Of a stretch of 64,000 bases of DNA, positions 24,728-35,245 are shown in pieces. How positions within the stretch are numbered: position 1 is the stretch's first letter; every line of letters begins with the position of its first letter. The stretch covers positions 620,001-684,000 of the forward strand of contig JBAOHC010000027.1 in NCBI GenBank assembly GCA_037046735.1, read 5' to 3'. The stretch is from JADKAV01 sp037046735. GTDB lineage: Bacteria; Actinomycetota; Actinomycetes; S36-B12; UBA10799. The position numbers were made by a program, and so were the translations under genes. The notes beneath the pieces are model-generated. The model did not search any database. It was not told the origin of the DNA and saw nothing but the letters and a program-made list of their open reading frames with translations.

Positions 24728-27700
24728 TCACTCCGGTCGCACGAAGGGGAACAGCATGGTGTCGCGGATGTTCTGCCCTGTGAGCATCATGATCACCCGC
24801 TCCACCCCCATACCCTGCCCACCGGCCGGCGGCATGCCGTACTCCAACGCGCGCAGGAAGTCCTCATCGACCTCCATGGCCTCGGCGTCACCGGCAGCGG
24901 CCAGCAGGCTCTGCGCCACGAGCCGGTCGCGCTGATCGAGCGGATCGATGAGTTCGGTGTACGCAGTGCCAAGCTCCGCACCCCACCCGACGAGGTCCCA
25001 CTTCTGCGCCAGCCGGGGTTCCGCTGGGTCCTTGCGGGTCAGCGGGGACACCTCAGTGGGGAAATCGAGGTAGAACGTCGGGAAGGTCGTGGTGTCCTCG
25101 CACAGGTTCTCGTACAACTCCAGCACCAACTGGGAAGCATCCCAGGCAGGATCCACCGGAATCTGCAGCTTCTGCGCGTGCCGTTTGAGCACCTCAAGCG
25201 GGGTGTCCACGGTGACCTCTTCGCCGATCTTGCCGCTGACACCCTGATGGACGGTCATCGTGGGCCACTCCGGCGACAGATCAACTTCCTCGTAGCCGCC
25301 GTCCGGCAGCGGCCGCCGGGCGATCGGGCGGCCGTACACCGCGGTGGCGATCTCCAGGATCAGGTCGCGCGTCAGGACCCGCATCGTCTCGTACGAGCCG
25401 TACGCGTCATATACCTCCAGGCTGCTGAACTCGGGGTTGTGCGAGGAGTCGGCGCCTTCATTGCGGAAGTTGCGGTTCACCTCGAAGATCTTCTCGACCC
25501 CGCCGACCAGCAGTCGCTTGAGGAACAGTTCCGGGGCGATCCGCATGTACATCTTCATGTCGTAGGCATTGATGTGCGTGATGAAGGGCCGAGCGTTGGC
25601 GCCACCGTGCACGGCCTGCAGCATGGGCGTGTCCACCTCGAGGAACCCGCGCGACCACAGCGACTCGCGCAGGGCGCGGATGGCGGTGGACCGCAGCGCC
25701 ACCATCTCCCGCGACGAGTCATTGACGATGAGGTCCACGTACCGCTGCCGGGTGCGGGCCTCCGGGTCGGTCAAACCGGCATGCTTGTCCGGCAGAGGCA
25801 CGAGGCACTTGGAGGTGATCACGAAGTCCGTGGCCAGCACGGACAACTCGCCGCGCTTGCTGGTGATGACCTCCCCCACGACACCCACGTGGTCACCGAG
25901 GTCGACCTCCTCCTTCCACCGGGTCAACGCCTCTTCCCGACCTGCGCCAGGCTGAGCATCACCTGGACCTGCCCGGTCCAGTCCTTCACCTGCGCGAAGA
26001 CCAGCTTGCCGGTGACCCGGTTCAGCATGACCCGGCCGGCAATCCGTACCTGCTCGCCGGTCCGCGCGTCGGGGTCAAGGTCCCCGAAACGGGCCCGGAT
26101 GTCGCCGATCAGGTTCTCCCGGTCGAAGTCGGTGGCGTAGGGATCCACTCCGCGGGCACGCATCTCGTCGAGTTTGCGCCGGCGGACCAACTCCTGCTCC
26201 GGCAGCCGGCGTTCCGGCAGGGCCAGCGCGTTGCGCGTCCTGCTCGGCGAGCGCCGCGGCGACCGGCTCCCACAAGGCCACCGGGGAACCGGCGTTGCCG
26301 TCGGCCAACGACTCCCGGGCGCCGCCGGTGAAGGGCACCTTCGGCTTCTCCAAGAAACCTTCGGCCAACGCGGCGGCGATCCCCACGCGCGGCAGATCCC
26401 CGGAACGCTCGAAGAGCAGGAACCGCGGCACCCAGTCGGGTTCGTACTTCTCGTTGGACTTGTACAGCGATTCCAGCTGCCACCACCGACTGGCGAAGCT
26501 CAGGAAACCACGGGTCAGGCGCATCACGGGGCCGGCGCCGATCTTGCTGCCCTCCTCGAAGATGGCGCGCATGACCGCGAAGTTCAGGCTCAGGCGATCC
26601 ACCCCGATCACGGGACCGGCGGCCACCGTGGCCGTCACCATCATCTCCATGACCCCGTTCTCGGAGGCCGGGTCACGCCGCATCAGGTCCAGGGAGATAC
26701 CCCGGGTACCCCACGGCGAGAAGGACAGCAGACCCCGGCGGACCCCGTCGGCATCGATGATCTCGGTGAGGACACAACTGCCATCGAGGGGGTCCCCCAG
26801 ACGCCCCAGCGCCATGGAGAAGCCGCGCTCGTTGTGTGTGTCACGCCAGCGGTCGGCATCGACGATGACCTCGGCCATCTCCGCTTCGGGCACGTCGCGG
26901 TGCCGGCGGACCCGGGTGGTGTACCCGTCGCGCTCGAGACGGTTCACCGCCTGCCGCACGGCCCGCATGTGCCGGCCCTCCAAGGTGAAGTGGGAGAACT
27001 CGATGATCGCTTCGTCACCCAGCGACAAGGCCTCCAGACCCGCCCGGACGTAGGCTTCCGCGCCGGCTTCACTGGCACCCATGACCGCCGGCGCCCAGCC
27101 GAAGTGGCGGGCCTCCTCCAGCCAGGCCTCGATCGCCGGCGGCCACGATTCGGGATCACCCAACGGGTCCGCACTGGCCAGGGACACACCGTTGACCACT
27201 CGGTAGGTCACCGCGGCCTTCTGGGAGGGCGACCACCTCACGCTCTTGTCCCGCCGGGTGGCGAAGTAGGCCAGGGAATCCCGGTCACCGTGCTCATGGA
27301 TCAACTGGCGCAGCGCCACCTCGTCCTCACCGGTGATGCGCTTGTCGTTGGTGTGCGTGCGGAACAGCGCCAGGCCGAACGCGATGTAGACAAGCGTGCC
27401 CAGCGCGCCGAGCAGGAACGGGACCGGCCGAGTGGCCCGACCGGTGATCCCCGTGCTCTCCGGGTCCCCCAGGCCGCCGAGCTCCTGCAGCAGCGTGTAG
27501 GGCAGCGCATCGACACGGGGTAACGACCCGGGCAGTGCCTCGACCAGCGCCCATCCGAGGGGGATCGCGATGGCGAACCCGACCACCAGAGTCAGCACGG
27601 CGATGATCACGTTGCGGCGACGGACGACGGCGAAGAATTCCTTGCGAGCCAGGATCAAGATGGCGACCAGCGCCAGCGAGGTGACCAGCGTGATGGTCTC

Positions 27701-28088
27701 CTTGGTGCGGATCTCGGTGTTTCCGAACAGCGACAGCGACTCCAGCATCCCCAGCACGAGCAGGATGATGAGGAACCACCACGCGGAGCGTTTGCGCTTG
27801 CCGAGCGCCGAGCCGAAGATCACCAGCAGCGCCGCCCACGCGATGTTCGGGAGGCGCGGGCACGAACACCATCTCGATCGCCTCGCGCACACCGTGCAAG
27901 GAACGGGCCAAGGCCGGGAACACTGCGGTGACAGCGCTGAAGACCGCCACGGCCACCAGCAACGTGCGCAGCACGTTCGGTACGTGCGCCGTCCAACCAT
28001 CCCCCGGCACATACCGCCGCCGCGGAATCTCGGCCGTCACCCGCTCATTGATCTCCTGGGCGGGGGTCGCCTCGGCTACGAGGGTCAT
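24728..28088 (-). CDS. lysX: LysX: MprF-like membrane domain fused to lysyl-tRNA synthetase (three frame changes)
   Basis: A two-part enzyme making Lys-tRNA and, in mycobacteria, lysyl-phosphatidylglycerol. The N-terminal half has several membrane helices (from VLRTLLVAVAVFSAVTAVFP) and a GNAT-like DUF2156 domain (RGFSMALGRLGDPLDG, LSFSPWGTRGISLDLMRRDP). The C-terminal half is a class II LysRS: OB-fold VRIAGRVMLNRVTGKLVFAQ, motif 2 RIAPELFLKRLLVGGVEKIFEVNRNFRNEG and motif 3 GMPPAGGQGMGVERVIMMLT. Frame changes: an extra base near 27858 (VFVPRLPNIAWAAL restored), one extra near 26233 (EQDANALALPERRL) and one missing near 25937 (AQVGEEALTRWKEEV). The corrected length is 1120 codons, normal for LysX. 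ATG overlaps the acetoacetyl-CoA synthetase stop (ATGA). Confidence 0.9.
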
Positions 28089-30056
28089 GTCTGCAGTTCC
28101 TCCAGATCGACGAACAGGTCCAGGCTTTCTGGATTCGCGAGCGCTTCAGTGTTGCGCACAACCCGGCCGTGTACGACATCCGCCACGGCGAGCTCGGCCA
28201 GTTTCCCCGAACGGGTGCGCGGCAGATCCCGCACAGCCACGATCCGCGCCGGCACGTGGCGCGGTGAGCACTGCTCCCGCAGGCGCCGCACGATCCGTGC
28301 GCGCAGCAGGTCGTCGAGCGTCGTGATCGGCGGCCAGCCGCAGGAACAGCACGACCCGCGTGTCGTCATCCCACTGCTGGCCGATGGCGATCGCTTCCAG
28401 GACTTCGTCGAAGGCCTCGACCTGCCGGTAGATCTCCGCAGTTCCGATCCGCACACCGCCGGCATTGAGGGTGGCGTCCGAACGTCCCAGGATCACGATT
28501 CCCTCATGTTCGGTCCACATCGCGAAGTCGCCATGGGCCCACACTCCGGGGAACCGGGCGAAGTAGGCGTTCGTGTAGCGCTCATCGTCGGGGTCGTTGA
28601 TGAATCGGATCGGCATGCTCGGCAGCGCGTTGCGGCATACGAGTTCGCCAGTCACGCCGGCTTGCCCACGCAGGCTGCGTCCCCGCTCGTCGACGACATC
28701 GACATCAGCACCGAGCGCGGGCGCCTGCAGTTCTCCGGCCCACACCGGCGCGGTGGGATCGCCCAGGGCGAAGCAGCCGCAGATGTCGGTCCCCCCGCTG
28801 ATCGAGGCCAGATGGACATCTGTCTTGACGTCCCGGTAGACGTACGCGAAACCCTCGGGGGACAACGGGGAGCCAGTGGAACCCACCGTGCGCAGTGACG
28901 TCAAGTCCCGCTCCCGCGGCGCCAGCGACTGTTTGGCACACGCATCGAGGTACTTGGCACTCACCCCGAACAGCGTGATCTGCTCCTGCTCGGCGATCTC
29001 CCACAGGTGGTCAGCGTTCGGGTGGAATGGGGAGCCGTCGTAGAGGACCACGGTCGCGCCAGCAGCCAGCGCGCTGACCAGCCAGTTCCACATCATCCAC
29101 CCGCAGGTGGTGAACCAGAAGACCCGGTCGCCGGCCCGGACGTCGAGATGCCAGCGCTGCTCGCTGGCGTGTTTGAGCAACAGCCCCGCGCCGCGATGCA
29201 CCAGACCCTTGGGCACTCCCGTCGTGCCCGACGAGTACAGGACGAAGCCGGGGGCGTCGAACGGCATGGCTTCGAAGTCGGGATCGCGGGGATCCTGGAG
29301 CAGATCCTCGAAGTGGCGCACTGGGAATCTCGCCTCGAAGGTGGCGTCGGCATTCAGTTCGCGGACCAGCCACACCTGGCGCACGGTGGGCAGACCCGCC
29401 ACGATCTCGGCCAACGCCGGCGTCCGGTCGTGGCCCTTGCCTGCGTACACATAGCCATCGGCGGCGATCAGCACCTTGGGCGACACCTGCCCGAACCTGT
29501 CCAGCACCCCCGCAGGGCCGAAGTCGGGACTCGTCGCGGTGAAGATCGCCCCGATGCTGGACGTGGCCAGCATGGCGATCACGGTCTCCGGGGTGTTCGG
29601 CATCCAGGCAGCCACCGTGTCCCCGCTCTTCACCCCCGCTTCGCGCAGTGCCCGCTGCACGCAACCCACAGCGTGGCGAAGTTGCTCCCAGGACCAGACC
29701 CGGCGCACGCCGTCCTCGCGACGGAAGACCAGTGCGGTGTCCTGCGCCCCGGGCAGATCACCACCAGCGAGCAGATTCTCCGCGTAGTTCAGTCGGGCGC
29801 TGGGGAAGAATCGGGTGGTGCGCAGATCGTCGATCGGTGGCGGCAGGACCGCCGAACCGTCCCCGCGCTCCCCCACCACCCCGCACTCCCCCCAGACCAG
29901 ATCCCAGAAGTCCCCCGGGTGCGCGATGGAGAAGTCATGGAAGTCGGCCAACGTCACCATCGGAAGGTCGGTGACCGCTTCCACCTCCCGCATGACGCGC
30001 TGCACGGTGGATCGGGATGCGACGGCCTCGCGGGGCCGCCACAGGGGGCCAGCCAA
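28085..30056 (-). CDS. Acetoacetyl-CoA synthetase (one frame change near the 3' end)
   Basis: An acyl-adenylate-forming enzyme that activates acetoacetate to acetoacetyl-CoA, about 656 residues. The FFPSARLNYAENLL block and the N-terminal FHDFSIAHPGDFWDLVW mark the acetoacetate branch rather than acetyl-CoA synthetase. The AMP-binding P-loop is YSSGTTGVPKGLVH, followed by FWFTTCGWMMWNWLVSAL, SGGTDICGCF and VWAHGDFAMW. The frame changes near 28330: RVVLFLRLA continues in another frame as ITTLDDLLRARIVRRLREQC and PRTRSGKLAE, which holds the catalytic C-terminal Lys. The span is one base over a multiple of three. TTG 30054-30056 starts 8 bp after the DUF2510 stop; an ORF start further upstream is not available. 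Confidence 0.85.
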
Positions 30057-30064
30057 TGGACGCC

Positions 30065-31588
30065 TCAGGAGGAGGTCGGGGCGGGGGTGACCGCCGCGGT
30101 GGCGGCTGGCGTCGTGGCGGGTGAGGCACTGACCGCCGGGCTCGGGGTGCCCGAGATCGCCATCACCGCGGTCGCCGACGCACTGAGCTTGCTGGCCTCG
30201 GCACGCAGCCGAGCGGCATCCTCTGCGGGGACCTGACCGCCGTTGGCCAGGGCGCTGGTGGACACGGTGGCACCATCGGTCACCGACGACTCGAAGGTGT
30301 CGACGAACGTGCGGTAGAACTCCGGTGCGTTGCCCGCGGACACGGCTGCGACGCAGGCGGCCTGGTACTGGTCCATGATCGGCTTGATGTCCTTGGCCAG
30401 TTGCTTGAAGTAGGCCTCGTTCTCTTCGAGGTCCTTGGCCACCGCCACGTCATTGAGGCGCGTCACCACCGTGTCAGTGAGTCCGTCGGCCGTCAGCGCT
30501 GCGCCCAGGTCGGAGCAGGCGGGGTCGACCGTTCCCGTATAGGTGGCCGTGACGTTGACCGGGCCATTCGTCGCGTCCGCGGCACCCGTACCGGAATTCC
30601 GGAACAGGAAGAACCACACCAGAGCAATGACCAACAGTCCGACGAGCAGCGCGCCACCGACCAGCAGCGCGAGGCGCTTGGGACTCGACGATGAGCCTCC
30701 ACCGGAACCGGAGGAGACGGGCATGCCCGTCAGGGGGTCGATGGACTCAGCCGTGGGAAAGACGTTGGTCTGGCCCATGGGATTGCCGGGGGCCAAGCCC
30801 TGCGGCATCGGTGCCGGGGGGACCGCGGAACCCCAGCCGCTCTGCGCCCCGGGCTGTTGCCATCCGCCCGGCGCGGGCTGCTGCCCCCACTGCTGCTCGG
30901 GCTGTTGCCCCCACTGCTGCGCCGGCGGCTGCTGTTGGCCCCATTGCTGCTCGGGCTGCTGTTGGCCCCACTGCTGCTCGGGCTGCTGCTGGCCCCATTG
31001 CTGCTCGGGCTGCTGTTGGCCCCAGCTGCTTCGGGCTGCTGCTGGCCCCACTGCTGCTCGGGCTGCTGTTGGCCCCATTGCTGGTCGGGCTGCTGCTGGC
31101 CCCACTGCTGCTCGGGCTGCTGCTGTCCCCACTGCTGCTCAGGCTGCTGCTGACCCCACTGCTGCTCGGGCTGCTGCTGGCCCCACTGCTGGAGCCGCTG
31201 GCTGCTGTCCCCAGCCGGATTCTGGTGCGGCGGGCGTTTCGGGCTGCTGCCCCCATTGCGGCTGCGGCTGCTGACCCCATTGCTGCTCGGGCTGCTGTCC
31301 CCACTGTGGCTGCGGCTGCTGACCCCACGTGGAGGGTTCAGCGGCAGGAGGTTGTTCGGGTTGCTGCGGCGTTGGCTGCTGGCCCCATTGCGGTGCCTGC
31401 GCGGCAGCCGCCCATGGGTCAGCCGGCGCGGCCGGTTGCTGGGGCTGCGGTTCTGGCTCGGGTGTCGGAGCCGGCGCCTGCGGCATGGCCTGCGTGTTCT
31501 GTGTCCACTGGCCGCCGTCCCACCACCGCACTTGGCCGGCGTCACGCGGATCCTGGTACCAACCCGGGGACGGGGTTCCATCGGACAT
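30065..31588 (-). CDS. DUF2510 membrane protein with QQPEQQWG repeats (two compensating frame changes)
   Basis: A 507-residue protein after correction. Residues 5-27 form a DUF2510 motif (SPGWYQDPRDAGQVRWWDGG, then QWT). Next come about 200 residues of Gln/Pro/Trp/Gly-rich sequence with near-perfect QQPEQQWGQ octamers, one membrane segment (RLALLVGGALLVGLLVIALV), and an extracytoplasmic helical domain with a Thr/Ala/Pro tail. The repeat DNA reads QQPEQQWG in three successive frames, changing near 31191 (one extra base) and near 31028 (net one missing); the total is a multiple of three. ATG 31586-31588 has AAAGGTG 7 nt upstream; GTG 31609 is the alternative. Function unknown; it heads the unit with acetoacetyl-CoA synthetase and lysX. 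Confidence 0.78.
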
Positions 31589-31691
31589 GGCTGAACACCT
31601 TTCACTCACCTGCGTACAACATTAGGACCAGCGGACCCCTGACGGGCCAGCGACCGGCGGCGCAGACGGGTGGTCCACACGCGCCGCCTCG

Positions 31692-33188
31692 TCAGGCCTC
31701 CTGCATGTCCTCCAAACTCATACCCTTCGTCTCGCGGATGAACTTGACCACGAAGAGGAACGCGAGGACGGCGAACACTGCGAACACGCCGTATGCGAAC
31801 CCCAGACCGATCGAGGACATTCCCGGGAACGAGACGCTCACAATGAAGTTGGCGACCCACTGCGCGGCAGCAGCCACAGCAAGCGCAGCGGCACGGATCC
31901 GGTTCGGGAACATCTCGCCCAGCAGCACCCACACCACCGGACCCCACGAGACGCCGAAGAAGACCACGTAGAGGTTCGCCGCGACCACGGCCATTGGACC
32001 TGCCGCACCCGTCAGATACGGAGTTCCGATCGAGTCGGCCCCCGCACAGCCCGCCTGCACGTCCACCAGCGCCTCGGTACATTTCTGGGCGGTTCCGAAG
32101 AGGAAGGCCATCACCCCCAACGTCACCGCCATACCCGCCGAACCGATGAGCAACAGTGGCTTACGACCCAGCCGGTCGACCAGGGAGATCGCCACCAGAG
32201 TGATCACCACGTTGGTCGTGTTGGTGATCAGGGTGATCAGGAACGCCTGGGACTCGTCGAAGCCGACCGAGGCCCAGATGCTGTTGGAGTAGTAGAAGAT
32301 CACGTTGATCCCGACGAACTGCTGGAAGACGCTGAGCCCGATGCCGATCCAGACGATCGGTCGCAGTCCGAGCGCCGCACCCTTCAGGTCGCTGAAACGG
32401 GGCTTATGATCCCCGGACAGGGAGGCTTCGATCTCCCTGACCTTGGCGTGCTGGTCACCATCGAGCACGGTGGCCAGGACGGCAGCGGCTTCCTCATTCT
32501 TACCGATGCTCACCAGGTACCGCGGGGACTCCGGGATGGTCAGTGCCAGCAGTCCGTACACCAGGGCGGGGATGATCATGACCAGGAACATCCACTGCCA
32601 GGCCTCGAGGCCGAAGATCCAGGTGTTGTTGGCACTGGTCTCCGGCTTGCCGGCGCTGGCCGCATTGAGGATCAGGTAGTTCGTCACTGCGGTCGTGAAG
32701 ATACCCAGGACGATGGCGAGCTGCTGCAAGGAACCGAGGCGGCCGCGCAACTGGGCGGGCGCGATCTCAGCGATGTACATCGGCGCGATGACCGAGGCGA
32801 TACCGATGCCAGCACCACCGATGAAACGCCAGAACATCAGGTCGGCCACACCCAGCGGGAACGCCTGCCCGATCGCGGCGATGAGGAACAGCACTGCCGC
32901 GATCACCATGACCCGCCGGCGGCCGTACTTGTTGGCCAGGGTGCCGGCGAACCAGGCGCCGACCGCCGAGCCCAGCAGGGCGATCGCCACCACGAAACCG
33001 ATGGCGTCGCCTATGTCAAACTTCGCCTTGAGCGCATCAACGGTCCCATTGACCACCGCGGAGTCGAATCCGAAGAGGAATCCGCCCAGGGCTGCGACGA
33101 TGGCCATCCGGACAACACGGCCGGTGTGATATTTCTCTTCCACCACCGGGCCTGAGTCGCCGGCACCGGGAAGGGGTCCATGTGCCAT
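31692..33188 (-). CDS. MFS sugar:proton symporter (sugar porter family)
   Basis: A 498-residue twelve-helix transporter of the sugar porter family (GlcP/GalP/XylE-like). Diagnostic motifs are GGFLFGFDSAVVNG in helix 1, GRRRVM, IGGAGIGIASVIAPMYIAEI, the PESPRYL motif after helix 6, QQFVGINVIFYYSNSIW in helix 7, DRLGRKPLLLIGS, and the C-terminal FIRETKGMSLEDM. The QQ..GIN..FYY sugar-binding motif is intact, so glucose or a related hexose is likely. ATG 33186-33188 has GGGAGG 6 nt upstream; the ORF extends to 33533 without support. It is divergent from the molybdate operon across 214 bp; that gap holds the -10 at 33390 and otherwise nothing I can name. Confidence 0.9.
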   Translation of the reverse strand: MAHGPLPGAGDSGPVVEEKYHTGRVVRMAIVAALGGFLFGFDSAVVNGTVDALKAKFDIGDAIGFVVAIALLGSAVGAWFAGTLANKYGRRRVMVIAAVLFLIAAIGQAFPLGVADLMFWRFIGGAGIGIASVIAPMYIAEIAPAQLRGRLGSLQQLAIVLGIFTTAVTNYLILNAASAGKPETSANNTWIFGLEAWQWMFLVMIIPALVYGLLALTIPESPRYLVSIGKNEEAAAVLATVLDGDQHAKVREIEASLSGDHKPRFSDLKGAALGLRPIVWIGIGLSVFQQFVGINVIFYYSNSIWASVGFDESQAFLITLITNTTNVVITLVAISLVDRLGRKPLLLIGSAGMAVTLGVMAFLFGTAQKCTEALVDVQAGCAGADSIGTPYLTGAAGPMAVVAANLYVVFFGVSWGPVVWVLLGEMFPNRIRAAALAVAAAAQWVANFIVSVSFPGMSSIGLGFAYGVFAVFAVLAFLFVVKFIRETKGMSLEDMQEA

Positions 33189-33389
33189 TCGTGCCTCCCT
33201 AGAACGTGATGTAACGGAAAGTAGTCCCTCGAGTACCCGGCACGCGCGGCTACAGGCATGTTTCTGGACACGCAATCGGCGCGTTGTGCCCCTGCTGCTG
33301 CGCACCCCCAAGATGTAGTTGCGACGCATCCTGCGGCGATAACCTTGGGTACGGCAAAAACCCCGGCATGGCGAGCGCACATGCGCGAC

Positions 33390-33395
33390 TAAAGT
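33390..33395 (+). promoter_or_regulatory. -10 element of the molybdate operon
   Basis: TAAAGT lies 7 nt before GTG 33403, which decides between that start and the earlier GTG 33394 / ATG 33397. Confidence 0.5.
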
Positions 33396-33402
33396 GATGC
33401 TT

Positions 33403-33789
33403 GTGACGCTGTTGCGGGTTAGTGAATGTGCCACCTTACTGGGTGTCAGCGACGATACCGTCCGTCGGCTCATCGAGGCCGGGACCCTACCAGCGGGCGC
33501 AGACGCGGCCGGCCGCAAGGCCATCGCCGGCACGGATCTTGCCGCCTATCTGCGACACCAGGCAACCGCGTCCGACGGCCTGGAGCACAGTTCGGCCCGC
33601 AACCGCTTCCGCGGTTTGGTCACCCGGATCACCGTCGACACCGTGATGTCGCAGGTGGAGATGCACTGCGGACCGTTCCGGGTGGTGTCACTGATGTCCA
33701 GCGAGGCGGTGCGCGCTCTTGGGCTCGAGGTCGGCAGCCTGGCTGTCGCGGTCGTCAAATCGACCACAGTGATCGTGGAGCGGCCATGA
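33403..33789 (+). CDS. HTH-TOBE molybdate-responsive regulator (ModE-like, Mop domain)
   Basis: A 128-residue protein with an N-terminal excisionase/MerR-like helix-turn-helix (LRVSECATLLGVSDDTVRRL, residues 3-23, then EAGTLPAG...GRKAIAGTDLAAYL) joined to a single TOBE/Mop domain (about 65-128: SSARNRFRGLVTRITVDTVMSQVEMHCGPFRVVSLMSSEAVRALGLEVGSLAVAVVKSTTVIVE). Mop domains bind molybdate or tungstate, so this is very probably the repressor or sensor of its own operon. It starts the mod cluster and its stop overlaps modA (ATGA). It is much shorter than E. coli ModE and uses a different HTH type. Confidence 0.82.
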   Translation: MTLLRVSECATLLGVSDDTVRRLIEAGTLPAGADAAGRKAIAGTDLAAYLRHQATASDGLEHSSARNRFRGLVTRITVDTVMSQVEMHCGPFRVVSLMSSEAVRALGLEVGSLAVAVVKSTTVIVERP

Positions 33790-34478
33790 ACCGGTGGCTG
33801 CTGGCCGGCTTTCTCCTGGCGGGCTGTGGTGGGCCGGACGCCAACACCGTCACGGTGTTCGCCGCCTCGTCGCTGACGGCACCCTTCACCCAGATCGCCG
33901 ACATCTATGAACAACAGCACCCCGGAACCACCGTCGCGGTCACGTTCGCGGGTTCTGCGGATCTGGTGGCACAACTGGAGCAGGGCGCCCCGGCCAGCGT
34001 GCTGGCCACGGCTGATGAAGCCACGATGGCGAAGGCCGGATGGGCGTCACCGCAGCCGTTCGCGACCAACACGATGACCATCGTGGTTCCCGAGGGCAAT
34101 CCTGGGGAGGTCCGCGGCATCGCCGATCTCAGCAACCCGGATCTGACCGTGGTGATCTGCGCACCACAGGTGCCCTGCGGGGCGGCAACGGTGGCCGTCG
34201 AGCAGGCCGCGGGGGTCGACATCGCCGCCGACAGCGAGGAGTCGGCGGTCGCCGACGTCCTGGGCAAGGTGAGCAGTGGCCAAGCGGATGCCGGCATCGT
34301 GTACGAGTCGGACCTGGGCTCGGCCGCGGTCACAGGCGTCGTCATCCCGGACGCGGTCAATGCCACAAATACGTACCTGATCGCTGCTCGCGACGCCCGC
34401 GGGCGGGAGTTCCTGGACACGGTCGCCAGCGAGCAAGGCCAACAGGTTCTCGCTGACGACGGGTTTGGCCCACCGTGA
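33786..34478 (+). CDS. modA: Molybdate ABC transporter, substrate-binding lipoprotein
   Basis: A 230-residue lipoprotein with signal MNRWLLAGFLLAGCGG and lipobox LAGC. It follows the ModA pattern: VTVFAASSLTAPFTQIAD at the mature N-terminus (oxyanion-binding Ser-Ser), VTFAGSADLVAQLEQGAPASVLATAD, MTIVVPEGNP, and DAGIVYESD with the conserved Tyr. It captures molybdate or tungstate outside the membrane and delivers it to ModB. Start ATG 33786 overlaps the regulator's stop and its own stop overlaps modB (GTGA). Confidence 0.92.
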   Translation: MNRWLLAGFLLAGCGGPDANTVTVFAASSLTAPFTQIADIYEQQHPGTTVAVTFAGSADLVAQLEQGAPASVLATADEATMAKAGWASPQPFATNTMTIVVPEGNPGEVRGIADLSNPDLTVVICAPQVPCGAATVAVEQAAGVDIAADSEESAVADVLGKVSSGQADAGIVYESDLGSAAVTGVVIPDAVNATNTYLIAARDARGREFLDTVASEQGQQVLADDGFGPP

Positions 34479-35245
34479 CGGTCCCCCGCTGGATCTACCT
34501 GCCGGCCGGCGTGGGTGCCCTGCTGATTCTGGCACCCCTGGTCGCCTTGCTCACCCGCGTCGACTGGGCCACACTGCCCGCCCTGCTCACGTCGCCAGCC
34601 AGCCTGGCGGCTCTGGGCCTCAGTGTGCGGACATCCGCACTGGCGACCCTGGCCTGCCTCATCGTCGGCGTTCCGATGGCATTGGTCCTTGCCCGGTCGC
34701 AGATCCGCATGGTCGCGTGGTTACGCCCGTTCGTGCTGCTCCCGCTGGTGTTGCCGCCGGTGGTGGCTGGCATCGCGCTGCTCTACACCTTCGGCCGGCG
34801 GGGGCTGCTGGGCGGCACCTTCGAGGCCCTCGGGCTGCAGATCGCGTTCTCGACGACGGCCGTGGTCCTGGCCCAGACGTTCGTCGCCTTGCCGTTCCTG
34901 GTGTTGAGCCTGGAGTCTGCCCTGCGGACGTTGGGACCGGGGTATGAGGATGTGGCCGCCACCCTCGGCGCGCGGCCGACGCTGGTGCTGGCACGGGTCA
35001 CGATTCCCACGCTGCTGCCCGCTGTGGTGACCGGCGCGGTGCTCGCCTTCGCGCGGGCACTGGGCGAGTTCGGAGCGACCATCACGTTCGCCGGCAGCCT
35101 GCAAGGTGTCACCCGGACTCTCCCCCTGGAGATCTACCTGCAGCGGGAGACCGATCCGGACGCAGCCGTAGCCCTCTCCTTGCTGCTGGTCGTGGTGGCG
35201 GTTGCCGTCATCGGTCTGGCCACCCGCCGGATCGGGCACGCATGA
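34475..35245 (+). CDS. modB: Molybdate ABC transporter permease
   Basis: A 256-residue inner-membrane permease with about six membrane segments. The coupling-helix motif for the ATPase, EDVAATLGARPTLVLARVTIPTLLP (EAA loop), is present, as are LPPVVAGIALLYTFGRRGLLG and FARALGEFGATITFAG, which are characteristic of ModB/CysT-type permeases. GTG 34475 overlaps the modA stop; the modC start overlaps its own stop (ATGA). Confidence 0.93.
   Translation: MTVPRWIYLPAGVGALLILAPLVALLTRVDWATLPALLTSPASLAALGLSVRTSALATLACLIVGVPMALVLARSQIRMVAWLRPFVLLPLVLPPVVAGIALLYTFGRRGLLGGTFEALGLQIAFSTTAVVLAQTFVALPFLVLSLESALRTLGPGYEDVAATLGARPTLVLARVTIPTLLPAVVTGAVLAFARALGEFGATITFAGSLQGVTRTLPLEIYLQRETDPDAAVALSLLLVVVAVAVIGLATRRIGHA

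Noticed and set aside
30543..31274. Plus-strand ORFs rich in Cys, Leu and Gly (GCCWPHCCSG-type)
   Set aside because: These are antisense readings of the QQPEQQWG repeat; the minus-strand protein has a clear DUF2510 domain and membrane helix.
33189..33533. Long N-terminal extension of the sugar transporter
   Set aside because: The extension is basic and unlike the family; ATG 33188 has GGGAGG and begins the conserved region.
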